Made by a program: the position numbers and the translations under genes. The notes under the pieces were generated by a model, which saw only the letters and a program-made list of their open reading frames with translations, searched no databases and had not been told where the DNA came from. A DNA stretch of 64,000 nucleotides from Viscum album (taxonomy: Eukaryota > Streptophyta > Magnoliopsida > Santalales > Viscaceae), in NCBI GenBank assembly GCA_963277665.1, contig OY728121.1, forward strand, positions 956,014,097-956,078,096. The letters are read 5' to 3'. The first letter of the stretch is position 1. Every line of letters starts with the position of its first letter. Positions 1 to 11,885 of the stretch are shown here, one piece after another.

Positions 1-423
1 AATTAAATCAATTTTAAACTTATCCAATCAATTATTGCAAGAGTATTCAATAGTGAATCCACCTACCTCAAGAGTTTTGGAGAAAATGATAAATGGCATG
101 AAAAATGTCAGAACAATGGGTTGAATCTCCACAAAAAACTCCTTATATATCTTCCCTTATAAATAACCAATCCAAATCTAATCATAATTAGCATCCACAA
201 CCTTAGTTATACCCATAGTAGGTGTAGATATAAGAAACTGAGGGAAGGAGTGGAGTAGATCTAAGAAAAACGTCAAGAACAATGAAGAACGATCACATAC
301 CACAAGATTCGAGCTTCACTGCATCAAGGGATGGCTCCAGATCACTTTCAAATTGATGGGAGAACCCTACTTGACCTTTAGAAAAGAAAAATATTGATTT
401 AGGGATGAATAAGAGGAAAAAAG

Positions 424-431
424 AGTGGGTT
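424..431. repeat. 8-bp target site duplication of the hAT element, left copy
   Basis: AGTGGGTT directly precedes the left terminal inverted repeat and recurs exactly at 1708-1715. The unoccupied LTR copy near 8957 has a diverged single version (gaggggtt). Confidence 0.92.
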
Positions 432-1707
432 TAGGGGTGTCCATGGGTCGGGTCGGGTCGGGTTTGGGGATTTTTTGGACCGAACCCAACCATAATAGGT
501 TGGGTCAGGTCGGGTTAGGTCGAATGTGGTTTTTATTTGAGACTCGACCTGACCCAAACTGTCTCACATAAGGTTGAGTCAGGTCAGGTCAATGGTTTAT
601 GAAAAAAAATTGGTCAGTACTGCTCTAATTTTAATAACCCAGGCACTGCGTAGCCATGTATCCTTCCCACACTTTGACACTTTTCCTTCCTCACCATGCT
701 TGGAGGAAACCTCATCCTGGTGAAAAATCAACCCCAAACTTTAGCTACCAACATTAGATATCTCAAAAAGTTGATCAAAGATCCCTAAGGTGTTGGTCAG
801 ACTCCAATTGAACCCTGATTTAATAGAAATCTTGAATCCCCAAAACTCAGAAATAGAAACTATAGAAAATACGATCAACTAGAATATTAGACATACAACA
901 TCCATACTGCTTCGACTGCAACACCACCCATGAATCTGAAAGATCGAACCAGAGAATTCCAGTGTGATAGCAACAGCTTCACTCAAAATAAGAATTACTT
1001 TAAGCTTTAGATTTCAGTAGTAGCATCGACATGGCAGTCCAGCATGAACTACTCATATGCACTGTTCGAATTCCTCAACTATAGAAGATGAACAACTCAG
1101 ACCACCACCAGTATTCGACTGAAGAGGCAATGACAGAATCCCAATACCTAGATCATCGGCTCCCACACGATAAAATATATTTGAACTAGCTTCAATCTCG
1201 ATCTCCATTTATAGATGAAGCTGAAAACAAGGGGTAACTTTTAAGGTTAGGGTTCATTGATAAAACTTGGAGATAGAGGCAGAGTTGAAAGCGAAAGGGG
1301 TAGTCTCTAGAAAATATGGGGCCATAGAGGGGCCAGTCTCCAATGGATTTGGAGTCATGATGGTTTCCAGTCATGATGGATATGGATGGACATAGGTGAG
1401 ACGATTGGTTGTAATCCAGGAGAGGTAGCGCATGCATGAGAGGGGGTGGAGTAATCTATCGAGTTCATATGGAAGGGGGATGAAATGATAGTGATGATGA
1501 CAGGTTTCCAGGAAAATTAGTGCATGTGCAGGATGGGAAGGATCTGTTGGGTTGTTGGGTTGGGTCAGGTTATTTTTTCCTCGACCCGTGACCCAACCCA
1601 ACCCTACCTCAGGTCAACCCGACCCGTGCATCTATAATTTTGAACCCGAAACCACCCAGTCGGGTCGGGTTGGGTTGGTCAGGTCGGGTCGAGTCTGGAC
1701 ACCCCTA
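432..1707. mobile_element. Non-autonomous hAT-superfamily transposon, 1276 bp
   Basis: The ends are perfect 11-bp inverted repeats, TAGGGGTGTCC and GGACACCCCTA, flanked by an exact 8-bp duplication. An 8-bp duplication and a TAGGG start are hallmarks of plant hAT elements. Both subterminal regions are built from GGGTCGGGTC/GGTTGGGTCAGG units in opposite orientation, which could fold into long arms. The middle (about 640-1500) has no transposase similarity that I can see; its open frames of 60-80 codons are on both strands and look like chance, so it may be filler or captured DNA. The matching E1 LTR copy lacks the insert, which proves it is a separate unit. Confidence 0.9.
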
Positions 1708-1715
1708 AGTGGGTT
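1708..1715. repeat. 8-bp target site duplication of the hAT element, right copy
   Basis: AGTGGGTT directly follows the right terminal inverted repeat and is identical to the left copy at 424-431. Confidence 0.92.
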
Positions 1716-2175
1716 AAAGGTGAAATCAAGTGAGATATAATTTTTAAGGATCTAACTTTGACCATGTATATGATTTAGTCACACGGTTAGGCAGACCTTG
1801 CACTAAATGTGCTCCTACTTATATCTTAAGAAATACCTCACACGGTTGGATCACACAGCTTTTAAACCATGCACTGACCATTCCAAAGATATATGTCAAC
1901 ATTTTCACCACATTGCACAATTTCTATTAGGCTTACACATGTTTTTGGAAAAATCATGTGCAGTCCATGCACCTCCCCTTTAGCCCATGTCTCACTGTGA
2001 ACAGTTTCCGGCAAGTGTTGAGCGGTTTTCACAAATCGTGCACCACCTGTTCACCTAGATAAAAGCCTCCAAAACTCTCAAAAAGTTCTATAAACTCTCC
2101 CAAACTTCAAAAAACCACTTTATATACTTAAAAATCATAATAAAGGGATACTTACTATAAAACGGAGGTGCTACA

Positions 2176-2188
2176 TTCTCCCCACCAT
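2176..2188 (-). other. E1 polypurine tract
   Basis: On the minus strand this reads ATGGTGGGGAGAA and abuts the TGTAG start of the 3' LTR. Position and composition match the plus-strand primer of plant Gypsy elements; E4 has an identical tract. Confidence 0.85.
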
Positions 2189-2444
2189 TAGTCTTTACAT
2201 CCCCAGAAAGTATAAAACCATCATTTCCCTAAGAGAGTTTTGACCATTTCTCTTTCATTTCCTTCTCACATTCCCAAGTCTCCTCTTGAATCTGACCATG
2301 TTTCCACAAAATACATACTAGGATAATGATTTTTACATGCAAGAATTTATATTTCCAATCCACAATCCACACTGGGATATATACCAACAAAGCATCTGGA
2401 TCTAGGTCAATCTGATCACATCAGATCACATGGTCTAGATCTAG

Positions 2445-2645
2445 CTATTGACTTTTCAATTGAGATATGTGGAAAACAATGTGTACTACACTGAACCATG
2501 GTTGAAATGCCAACTGATATTCTACTTCTCCAACGTATTTCATTATCTCAAAATGGCCTATGTATTGAGAAGATAACTTGACCTTCTTCCTAAAATGAAG
2601 ATTTCCAAGCCTTGTAGAGATCCTCAACAACACGTGATCACTCAC
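2445..2645 (-). pseudogene. E1 integrase C-terminal domain fragment
   Basis: A 66-codon open stretch has the Gypsy integrase tail pattern: DHVLLRIS, then KVKLSSQYIGHFEI, then VEYQLAFQP, then VFHISQLKSQ. Intact relatives read GPFEIL and VFHVSxLK at these places. It continues out of frame toward 2229 as a chromo-like tail (ILWKHGQIQEETWE). Confidence 0.85.
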
Positions 2646-2762
2646 TGCAAAGTAAAATGGTTATCTATGATGATCTTCATGTGATTTCTAATGACTCTGA
2701 GTTGTCTCCATCTATTTCATAATCAACTGAACCTTCTACAATGTTTCTTGGACAAGGATTAG

Positions 2763-2966
2763 TTAAAATAGTGAAGTCTCACTTGTTTCCACCCAAAAAA
2801 GTGGAGAATCACAAGTGTGCCAGTAAAATTCTTCAAACAGAGCCATATGTATCGAGTCCTGATAACTATTGTTATATGAGAACTCCACTACGGATATGTG
2901 CTCTTCCCATAAGCAACCAAAATCCATTACACAATCTTGTAGCATGTCTTCCAACATTTGTATCAT
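2763..2966 (-). pseudogene. E1 integrase core fragment
   Basis: The stretch reads IQMLEDMLQDCVMDFG, then EFSYNNSYQDSIHMALFEEFYW, the end of the integrase catalytic core just after the HPQTDGQxE box. Intact relatives have EFSYNNSYHxSIxMAPFEALYG. It is in the expected place between the RNase H and the C-terminal fragment. Confidence 0.87.
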
Positions 2967-5132
2967 TTGTTCATATTGGTCGTCCGTCTAAGGGTGATAC
3001 GCTATACTCATAGTCAACTGATTCCCAAGGTATTTATTTAAGGATTTATAGAAATGAGACTTGAACCATGGGTATCTATGTGATATGGTCAAAACTAGTA
3101 TTTTGTGTCTCTTTACCACTTAATTGATATAGATTTTTGACTAATCCTCTACCGTATGAGTTTCACAAATAGGGATGAAATGGGCCGGCTTTCTGTGTCG
3201 ATCCATAATCACCCATATGAAATTGAGTTTCCGAACCATTCTTGGGAGACCTGGAACAAAATACATGGATATATACTCCCATTTCCACACCAGAATAGGT
3301 AAAGACTTCAACATACCATATGTTCATTGATGTTTTGCCTTAACTTTCTAAAAAGTTAAGAATCTTGAGAGAAACTCAACCACCCTCTTTTTCATGTCGA
3401 ACCACCAAAACTGCACCTTCAACACCTTATACATATTCTTTATTACTAGGTGAAAAAACTATCTCGAATGGTGGTAATCATGAATAAGTTGTTCCTAACA
3501 AGCCATAGGTACAACCATCCTATTTTTGAACCACAACACTGAACTGTCATCCAGATTCCATACCTCAATGGTCTCCCCACCATTGAGTTTTACTCATTGC
3601 AACAAATTTTGTATCATATGTTTGTCCCTTATTTACCATCTTTACCAAATCAGAAACCATGAATACAGATATGAAAACCACAAAATCACCTCGATCTTCA
3701 CATTCCACCTTCATGTCAGCTAGGACCGATATCAGCTGCCACTCATCTAAATCTTCTTTCTCCAACTAAGCATAATACTTTCTTCTAAAGGCAGCTGCCA
3801 CTGAATTTCCTTTACTTAGTGTATACATCAAGTCAAATTCAAAAAATTTAAGATAATCCATCCATATTATTTTCCTTGGAATCAAATCCCTTTGTAAGAA
3901 AATATGCTTCAAACTCTTGTGATCCGTTAACATAATAAATTTCTCACCGAAGAGATATTGATGTCAAATATTCAAGGTATGGACAAATGCACCTAACTCC
4001 AAATAATGTGTTGGGTAATTCTTCTCATGCACTCTCAAATTAATTGATCCATAAGAAGCAACATGGTCATGTTTCATGAGAACTCATCCCAATCCAGATC
4101 CTGAAGCATCACAATACACCACGTACCCTTGTCCTAATTCTGTAAAAATCAAGATCGGTGTTGATGTAGGATAAAATTTTATCTCATGAAAAGATTTTTG
4201 GCATTCCACAGTCCATTGAAATGGAACATTATTCTTTTTCAAAGCTATCATAGGCAAATCTAGTCATGAAAATTTACACAAAAAACATCGGTAATAACTA
4301 GCTAGACCAAGAAAACTCTATTTCTCAAAGACATTCTTCAGTGGTTCCCAAGATATAACAGCTTCAATATTCTCCAGATCCACTTAAACACCTTTTTTAG
4401 AAATTATGTATCCAAGAAAATGTACCACTTGTATCCAAAAATTTCACTTTGATAATTTGGAATACAAATGATGGTTTCTCATGATTTAAAACATTGTGGA
4501 TAAGTGTTGCTCATGCTCCGCATTTTTTCTTGAATATACCAATATTTCATCCACAAACACCACTAGAAAAATAATCCATATATCACTAAAATATTCAATT
4601 CATCAATTCCATAAATACTATAAGTGAAATCATAATATTGAAAGGAATTACCAAATACTCATAATTTCCATATCTTCTTCTAAAAGCTATCTTCTAAATA
4701 TCCTCCTTCTGAACTCACAATTGGTGATATCATGATCGTAATTCAATCCCAGAGATCCACTGATCTTCTCTTAATTTATCAAATAGATCATCAATTTTGT
4801 GTAAGTGGATACTGATTATTTATCATAACTTGTTTAAGCTTACAATAATCCACACACAGGCTTATAGTTCCAACTAATTTCTTTACGAACAAGACTAGTG
4901 CTTCCCATAGAGACGTTCTTTTCCGACTAAAACCTTTGCTTTTCAACTCTTCCAACTACAATTTCAACTCCCTTTATTATATTGGTTCCATTCAATGATA
5001 TGGAATGGAAATAGGACTGGTCCCCAAAAAGAGATCAATCATAAAATCCACTTCTCTTATAGGTTATAACCCTGAGAAGTTCTTGGGAAAAATATCTGAA
5101 AATTGATCCATGGATTCTAGAAAACTATTATC

Positions 5133-5486
5133 CTAAATCTCTTCCATTGATACCAAAGTCAATTCTGTCAACTGGTAAGATATTTTTTCCACTACTGGTT
5201 CCAACAATCTCGTTGCACCTAGCTTTACAACCCTATATCCTTTAAATAGATTCTCAATATCATCCTCAATTGTGAAACTAACTATACTTCTATAACATTC
5301 TATGTGAGCCTTAAACATTTTCAACCAACCCATACCTAGGATTACATCATATACATCCATCTTCAACACCGAAAAATCCCATTTCATCTCATCTCCATCA
5401 ATAGTTATAGAACATGATCTACATGTAAAGGCTTGAAATTCTCTTTTCCCAAGAGGAGTTTGAAGTTTTATCACATAAGGCATCAT
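5133..5486 (-). pseudogene. E1 aspartic protease (retropepsin) fragment
   Basis: The 117-codon stretch holds the second half of the Gypsy protease: VYDVILGMGWLKMFKAHIEC followed by a VSF strand. Families of this type read DVILGMDWL; here the Asp is Gly. The catalytic DSG/DTG segment lies just upstream near 5530-5580 and is decayed. This is the longest intact reading stretch left in E1. Confidence 0.85.
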
Positions 5487-6781
5487 CTCAAGTTTTAAAC
5501 TTAGAAATTAAATAGCATGAGAAGCAATGAAGGAATGTGATGCACCAGTATCAAACAACACTTGCATAAGGGTATAATTCAAAAGGATCGTACCTCTCAC
5601 CATAGATTTTCTATCTGGATCATCCACAATCACCTGATTAGCTCCATATAATTTATTTTTCACTGTAATTTTCTCCTTACTACCTTATTGGGATTTCCCT
5701 TGCTGAGAAGTCATGGTATTCCTAGAATCACCCTGGCCATTTCTGCTCTTCTGACAATATTGATTCTGTTTCCCTCACCTCGTCGAAGCATACAATGTTT
5801 GCGACACCTGAGAAGTGTCTCGAGCACCTAACCTTGGAGCTCTGTGACAATAGTTCTTAAGATGTCCCATCTTGTTACAATTATGGAGATCTCTTAGTGG
5901 TGTTGTACACTCTCACTTCATGTCGTCAAAGGAACCCCATTGGAAACATCCCACTTTTTTTGTGGGTCTTGGAGGAAGATTCACCGATCCAACTATTTGA
6001 TTCTGATTCTCGCTCCCAACCTAAAAATAGGTGTACCTATTACTCTTGCTCCTATAATTAGAGTTCCCACCATTTCCCATGGGTATCATCATACTTCCTC
6101 CTCCTATAGATCCTAAGATATCCCATTCAGCCACTATCACTCTATTCATTATCTATATATAATCTATAATATAGAGCACTTAAATCTTCAATAGAATCTA
6201 TTATCTTAACCCCAATTAAAAGATGCATTCCTTTAAGGATGAACTAGAAACAACCTTGGGTGAAAAGTGTACTAAATTGATGAATTTAACCACATACTTG
6301 GTGATAGAGAGATTTTACTACTTCAGGCTGAAGAAGTCTTTCATTCTTTGGATCTTGAATGTGTGAGGATAGAATTTTGTTTAAACAATTCTTCAAAATA
6401 CTCCCAACTAAGGCCTTCATCCACTTTATCCTGCAATGATAAATCCCACCACTATCGTTCAATATCCTCGAGTATATATGTTGTCAGCTTGACTTTTAGC
6501 TCAACTGGTGTGCTGATGAAATCAAAAATACGAGTCATCCTTTTTATCCATTCCTATGCTCTTTCTGGTTCAGAATCATCTTAGAAGGTGGGTGGATTCT
6601 ATTTCTAGAACTAGACATAATGATCCACTTGTCTTGGATCATCCCTCTAGTTTTTTATTTCCACATCTTGAAATACTTGGATGATACTCTGAACCAGCTC
6701 TTGGTTCACCTATTTCTCAGGTGCAACCACATTCTCTATAGCTTCTTCCGGTTGGTTTCTACGATGTCTGCCAGGTTCCAT

Positions 6782-7332
6782 TTTCTATATGAACAACAAA
6801 AAATTTATGTCTCACTCTCCAGAAACTAAATTTAGGTATATAAAATTCATCAACTATCACAACATTATTTTCAAATTAACAATTTCCGCATTAAACCATT
6901 TTTGAAAAAAATATTTACTTTCTTTTTAAAATCAAACCATTTTCAACATACCACAACCATGATCTTTTTTCAATTTATTTGAAAACAACTTTAACATTTT
7001 TCAAAAAAAATCATATTGCACCACATCACATATCATTACTCAAAATGAAATATGCACTCCTAGTGGGAAGTCATTACTTTAATGCATGTCATGCTTGTCT
7101 CATTGGATAAACCCATAATAATGAGATTCCAAAATCCTATAAGTGACTCCAAAACACTTATGTACCCAACTCCCTAGAAACATGAAGTTTAGCATAAAAT
7201 GGTTCGCTACGTCCTTTTATGCTATAAATTTTAAGTTTTGAAGGTATTACTCCTTAATACCATCCCAACTCGAGGAATAAACTAAGAATGAATTCCAAAT
7301 CCAAGACCAACAACCAATGCCAAAGGACCGAA
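6782..7332 (-). other. E1 untranslated leader between primer site and gag
   Basis: About 550 AT-rich bases with no supported coding region. It lies between the primer binding site and the gag start and is a typical Gypsy leader length. Confidence 0.6.
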
Positions 7333-7346
7333 CAAAACTGATACCA
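7333..7346 (-). other. E1 primer binding site (tRNA-iMet type)
   Basis: The minus strand reads TGGTATCAGTTTTG, two bases inside the 5' LTR end. Plant elements primed by initiator Met tRNA have TGGTATCAGAGC; the first nine bases match and the rest has drifted. Confidence 0.85.
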
Positions 7347-7348
7347 TT

Positions 7349-9427
7349 TGTAATGTCCCCCTTACTCTCATTATCTTGAGAGGGTGAAAGGGAGTTACTT
7401 GGATTTAAGAGACATCCCCAAGACTCCAAAGTCTAGAAATAAATGTTTAAGGACTTCAATATATGTGGGGGATTGTTTCCCCTTCACAGAAAAAAAAAAC
7501 TAACCATACGATCCATAACCAAAAATCCACAATATGATGCATGATAGAAATGAAAGAAAACTCAACATTTCAATTATCAAAATCATACTAAAATTAAGAT
7601 CCATAGAGAAATACTACAGTAGAAAAATAAATAGTAGAAGAAAACTAAGAAGACTCCAAGACCACCTAAAGACTTCATGCTCTACAGGCTTCATGATCCA
7701 ACCTCATCAAACAGCCCAAGTATCATGAATTAGTGCTAAAGACGTGTGATACTTTATCTTTTCCCATGTACCAGCAGATGGAATCCACAAAATCACCAAA
7801 GTTACAAATCATGGGTGAGTAATAAAACTTATTAGTTTTTCCCCAATGACTTCCCTACTCATTCCATTAGGATAGAAGAATTCGAAATATTTATATAAAA
7901 TAGTTTATATAAAACAATTTCCAAAACAGTTTATAACTAAATATAAACAATTTCTAAAATAGTTTATAACTCTATATAAACAAGTTATATATCAATGATT
8001 TTATAGAAAAATATATTTTCAATAAAACAACCAAACCATGCTTTAAAACCATTTCACAAGCTCCATTTGGTATAACCAACCCAATCCATATATTCACACT
8101 ACCAACCATTAATGCTTCATTATGATAGTTTCATACTCATGAGTGGTTTCTCAATGATCTACCAAGTTGTCATAAGGTAATTATATCTCATATTCAATTA
8201 CACATTTTGAATTGAGCAAAATGTCATATTTAAACCAATCCATGTAAATGTAACATGAACACACCCACCACGTATTCCCAAAAACCGTGTTAATAACAAC
8301 ATGCCAAAACCATTTCAATAAAACAATATTTTTATTGAAATTTTTTTTTACAAAAAAACCATTTCAAAACTACATCAAATCCAAATTTTAAAATCACTAT
8401 TTTAAAATTAATAAACTAAATAACTTTTCACAACAATTCACAAAAATTCCACAATTTCAACCAAAATCATAAATTGACGCAAAAGAGGATTTATATCAGG
8501 TATTTCACCAAGATTTCACAATAAATTTCAATCAATTAAATCAATTTTAAACTAATCCCATTAATTATAAAAATAGGATTTGAGAGTGAATCCACCTACC
8601 TTGAGAGTTTTTGAAAAAATGATAAACATCATGAAAAACATCACAGCAACGGGTTGAATCTCCATGAACCCACCTTATATCTCTTCCCCTGTCAAGAACC
8701 AATCCAAATATAATCATAATTCACATCCACAGCCTTAGATCTACCCAAATTAGTCATAGATCTAATAAATTGAGAGAATGAGCAAAGTATATCTAATAAA
8801 AACATCAAGAATGATGGAGAACAATCACATACTACAAGAATCAGGCTTCAAAGCACCAAGGGATGGCTCTAGATCACTTCCAAATCGATGGGAGAACCCT
8901 CCTTGACATTTGGAAAAGAAAAATCCTAATTTAGGGCCTCATAGGAGGAAAAACGAGGGGTTTAAAGGGAAAACTGAGTGAGATACACTTTTTAAGGATC
9001 TTACTATGACCTTGCACACGGTTTAGTCACACAGTTAGGAAAATTGTGCGTTAACCATTCTCTTACTTCTATATTAAGAAAGACCTTGCATGGTTGGCTC
9101 TTATAGCTTCCAACCTATGCACCAACCATTCTAAATATCTCTATCTAACATTTTCACCACATTACATGTACAGTTTCTCATATGCTTCTACACAGTTTTT
9201 AAAAACCATGCATAGCCCATTCACCTCCCCTTTAACCCTTGTCTCACTATGCATGGTTTCCTATAAGTGCTTCATAGTTTTCACAAACCATGCACCACCT
9301 GTGAACCTGGATAAAAGCCCCAAAATCTCTCAAAAAGTTCTCCAAACTCTCCCAAACTTCACCCAACCACTTTATATACTTAAAAAGTATAAGAAAGGGT
9401 TATTTTCCAGAAACTAGGGGTGTTAAA
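7349..9427 (-). repeat. E1 5' LTR, 2079 bp
   Basis: The left edge TGTAATGTCC sits beside the primer site. The right edge (ggtgttaaa) is a mutated form of the ggtgctaca edge at 2167-2175. It is uninterrupted, so it serves as the empty-site reference for the hAT insertion. A minus-strand splice-donor-like CTCAAG/GTAGGT near 8597-8608 has a diverged match in the other LTR near 67-78. A 107-codon plus-strand frame at 9094-9417 lies wholly inside this LTR and is not a gene. Confidence 0.88.
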
Positions 9428-11885
9428 ATGCTAGTTGATCATGCACTTTAGTGTAAGAAAAATACCATGGCATTGATGTCATAGTGAGGTAGCTTTCATT
9501 GGTTGAATCACTGGTTTTATGACATTGATTGAATAATCAAGATAGTATTTTTCTCTTCTGAAAGGAAGTGATATCTTAAGCCTTGTTGATAAGAATGGTA
9601 GTACCTTTACTACTTTATTAGATATCACGAGACAAAAAGATTACATTAAATGGAATGTGTTTATAGGAAATGTTTTTATTGTTATGAATTTTCCTTATCT
9701 CTTTAGGGGTCTTGATGAGTAGTTAGTCTATGATCCTAGTCTGTGAACAGTATTCACTACTATTGAGCTAAGGGACTAGAGGGTCACACACTAAGTGTAT
9801 TTAAAAGTCTTCCTTATTCTAATGAGTAGGAGTTTAAGACATAGTGGGACCCACCACTATGGTCTGGGTATGTCCAAAAATATACTATTTCCAATAATAA
9901 ATTAATTAATTATTATTCAAGTATAAAATAATTGTATTTGAATTTATTTGTAAATTTACAATTATTAAAGTAAATACATGGAAAATATTAAATAAATGAA
10001 TATTATTTTAATATTCAAGGTTCGTTTAATTTTTTAAAGAATTACGAGTCGAATTAATTACTATATTTCATCATGTAATATATTTATTATATTACAATAA
10101 AGTGATGAGAATATAAATGACATTTATGACTCGATTATTTGTTCATAACATGTTATTTATGGATTATTTAGTGGGAAATATATATTCAATAATCAGGGAT
10201 CCAATCCCGGGTATTATATATAATTCACTATATAAGTAAGAGATCCTCTTATTCTCATTCACTATTTGATGAATAATTAGAGAGCCTCACACCCATCTCT
10301 TGATTTCTAGAGAGAGTAGTAGATGATTAGAGATTCTGATCTAAGTTCTTCTTCATAAATCGATGGATCATTGTTGTGGTGATTTTCGAGATGTCTGAGA
10401 CTTCATCAAATGCCACACTTGGGCCCAGAATTTGAAAAATGACATTCTTTTGGAATTTTTAAGTGCATGTGGATGATTTAGAGGGATCTATAATTTTTTC
10501 TTTCAAACAATGATCATCGGTGACAACTAATTGTCGAATGCATAATCAAATAAAACAAGGAATTTTTTGATTTAATTTTCATTCTTAAATTATTCACATG
10601 TGATCCTCACCAATTATACTTGGTTGTATGTTCCCAAAAATGATGTATTTATGTCAATCTAGTGATGAAAATTTTAAATCTCAAGACTGTATTCTTCTAT
10701 TGCGCACCCTGGTACCTTCAAAACCCGCAACTGAAGGGTGATAAGGGTGTAGCACCTACCACTAGCCTATGTGATGTTCTATTTAGTATGAAATTTTTTT
10801 TTTAAAATGATTTGAGGGATAAATAATAAATTTATTTTTGGAAGCACAATATAGGGTCAAATATTTTTTAAATTTTTTGGATTTTGAGGTTATTGATTAT
10901 ATTTTGGGATATGTTTTATTGGGTATATATATATATATAACATTTTGGTTTAACATAAATGATTATTTGGGAAGAATTCAATTACATTTTTGGAGATATA
11001 ATATGAAGGGTATGAGATAAACTTTGATGTTAAAACTTATTTAATATTGAGGTTATTTATATTATTTTGGATATATTTTTATTTATTTACGGAATGATAT
11101 TTGTTAAACCTTTGGTTTTTTTTGAATTTTGGAGATTAATGTATTATTTCTTTTTATGAATGCTTATTCATTTTGGGTATTATTTTATATTATACTAACC
11201 ATTTTGGTTTTAGTAAAGATAGTAGTAATAGCTTGTTATTATCTTACGGATTATTTGATCTATTAGAAGTTTATTTTAGTCCTTTGAGCATGAAAAAATC
11301 ATCTTGAATACTCGTTATTTGACAAAAAAGATAAGATTATAGTGGAAATTAATTAAAGGATGAAATTATAATTATGAAGTGAGTATATTTCCTTATGTTC
11401 TTCATCTATATGGTAAAGGAATTCCTAAAATTTAGAAAAAGGATCTTCAAATTATAATGTTATCCTATTACATTCAATTCTGATCAACCGATGGTCTTTT
11501 TCAAACCTCACCGATTTATTGTTTTGTGGTTATTAACTTTCTCCTGACCATATTCTCTATCACCCTTTATTAGTCCTTAGAACTTAATATTATCATACAT
11601 GTTGATATTTTAACTTCTTCCAATGTTCTCTTTATCTGGGAACCTGATTGTATCTTATTTTGGGTAACCATTATGTTTCCCACTTCCCCTTTTCAGGGGA
11701 AGTCATATTATCCCTCTATATGATACTGGTTTTCAATAAAGGTATTGTCAAATATTAAAACATTGATGATCGAGATAAAATTTTTAGGTCTTAATTTATT
11801 TAAGTGGTGTATAATTTAACACCTTGATATTTTAGAATATATTTCTCTTTAAATAAATTTAATTTCTTTGATAGCATGTGTTACA
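9428..11885. other. Unassigned AT-rich DNA, possibly an old LTR and leader
   Basis: No protein fragment is recognisable on either strand. A TATATAAG box near 10232 followed by a transcribed-leader-like, T-rich stretch is reminiscent of a Copia-type LTR. I could find no second copy, polypurine tract or clear primer site, so I leave it unassigned. It includes a short (TA)n run near 10926-10939. Bases 11881-11885 (ttaca) are the expected left target duplication of E0. Confidence 0.35.

Larger units (their letters stand above)
1..2175 (-). repeat. E1 3' LTR, partial, interrupted by a hAT element
   Basis: It aligns with 8534-9427 along its length once the hAT element and one duplicated 8-mer are removed (about 891 versus 894 bases). 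Its inner edge is the TGTAG start (element sense) directly next to the polypurine tract. Bases 153-166, read on the minus strand, contain a TTATAAGG-like TATA candidate that is not kept in the other LTR copy. Confidence 0.88.
2229..6781 (-). pseudogene. E1 gag-pol polyprotein, degenerate
   Basis: The likely start is ATG at 6781 (MEPGRHRRNQPEEA), and the last codon is TAG at 2229-2231, just before the polypurine tract. From N to C: Gag capsid region near 6480-6600 (WIKRMTRIFDF-like), zinc knuckle near 5845-5890 with its first Cys lost, protease 5133-5600, RT about 4200-5050, RNase H about 3700-4150, integrase about 2700-3300, and a C-terminal basic/chromo-like tail to 2229. The RT catalytic box at 4537-4563 reads FVDEILVYS, so the second Asp of the YxDD box is Glu. 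The first integrase Asp (normally MDFV) reads MYFV near 3265. Stops and frame changes occur throughout, so it cannot make an active protein. Confidence 0.88.
1..9427 (-). mobile_element. E1: Ty3/Gypsy LTR retrotransposon, left end cut by the window
   Basis: Two direct copies of one LTR bracket a decayed gag-pol on the minus strand. Base 1 of the window aligns with base 8534 in the right-hand copy, so the left LTR lacks its outer end. In element sense the order is 5' LTR, tRNA-iMet-like primer site, gag, protease, RT, RNase H, integrase, polypurine tract, 3' LTR. This pol order, with integrase last, defines Ty3/Gypsy. The left LTR carries a later hAT insertion. The left target duplication is outside the window; the five bases to the right (9428-9432, atgct) are its expected partner. 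Confidence 0.9.

Noticed and set aside
9094..9417. 107-codon plus-strand frame as a small gene
   Set aside because: It lies entirely in the E1 5' LTR, opposite to the element, with no signal or domain.
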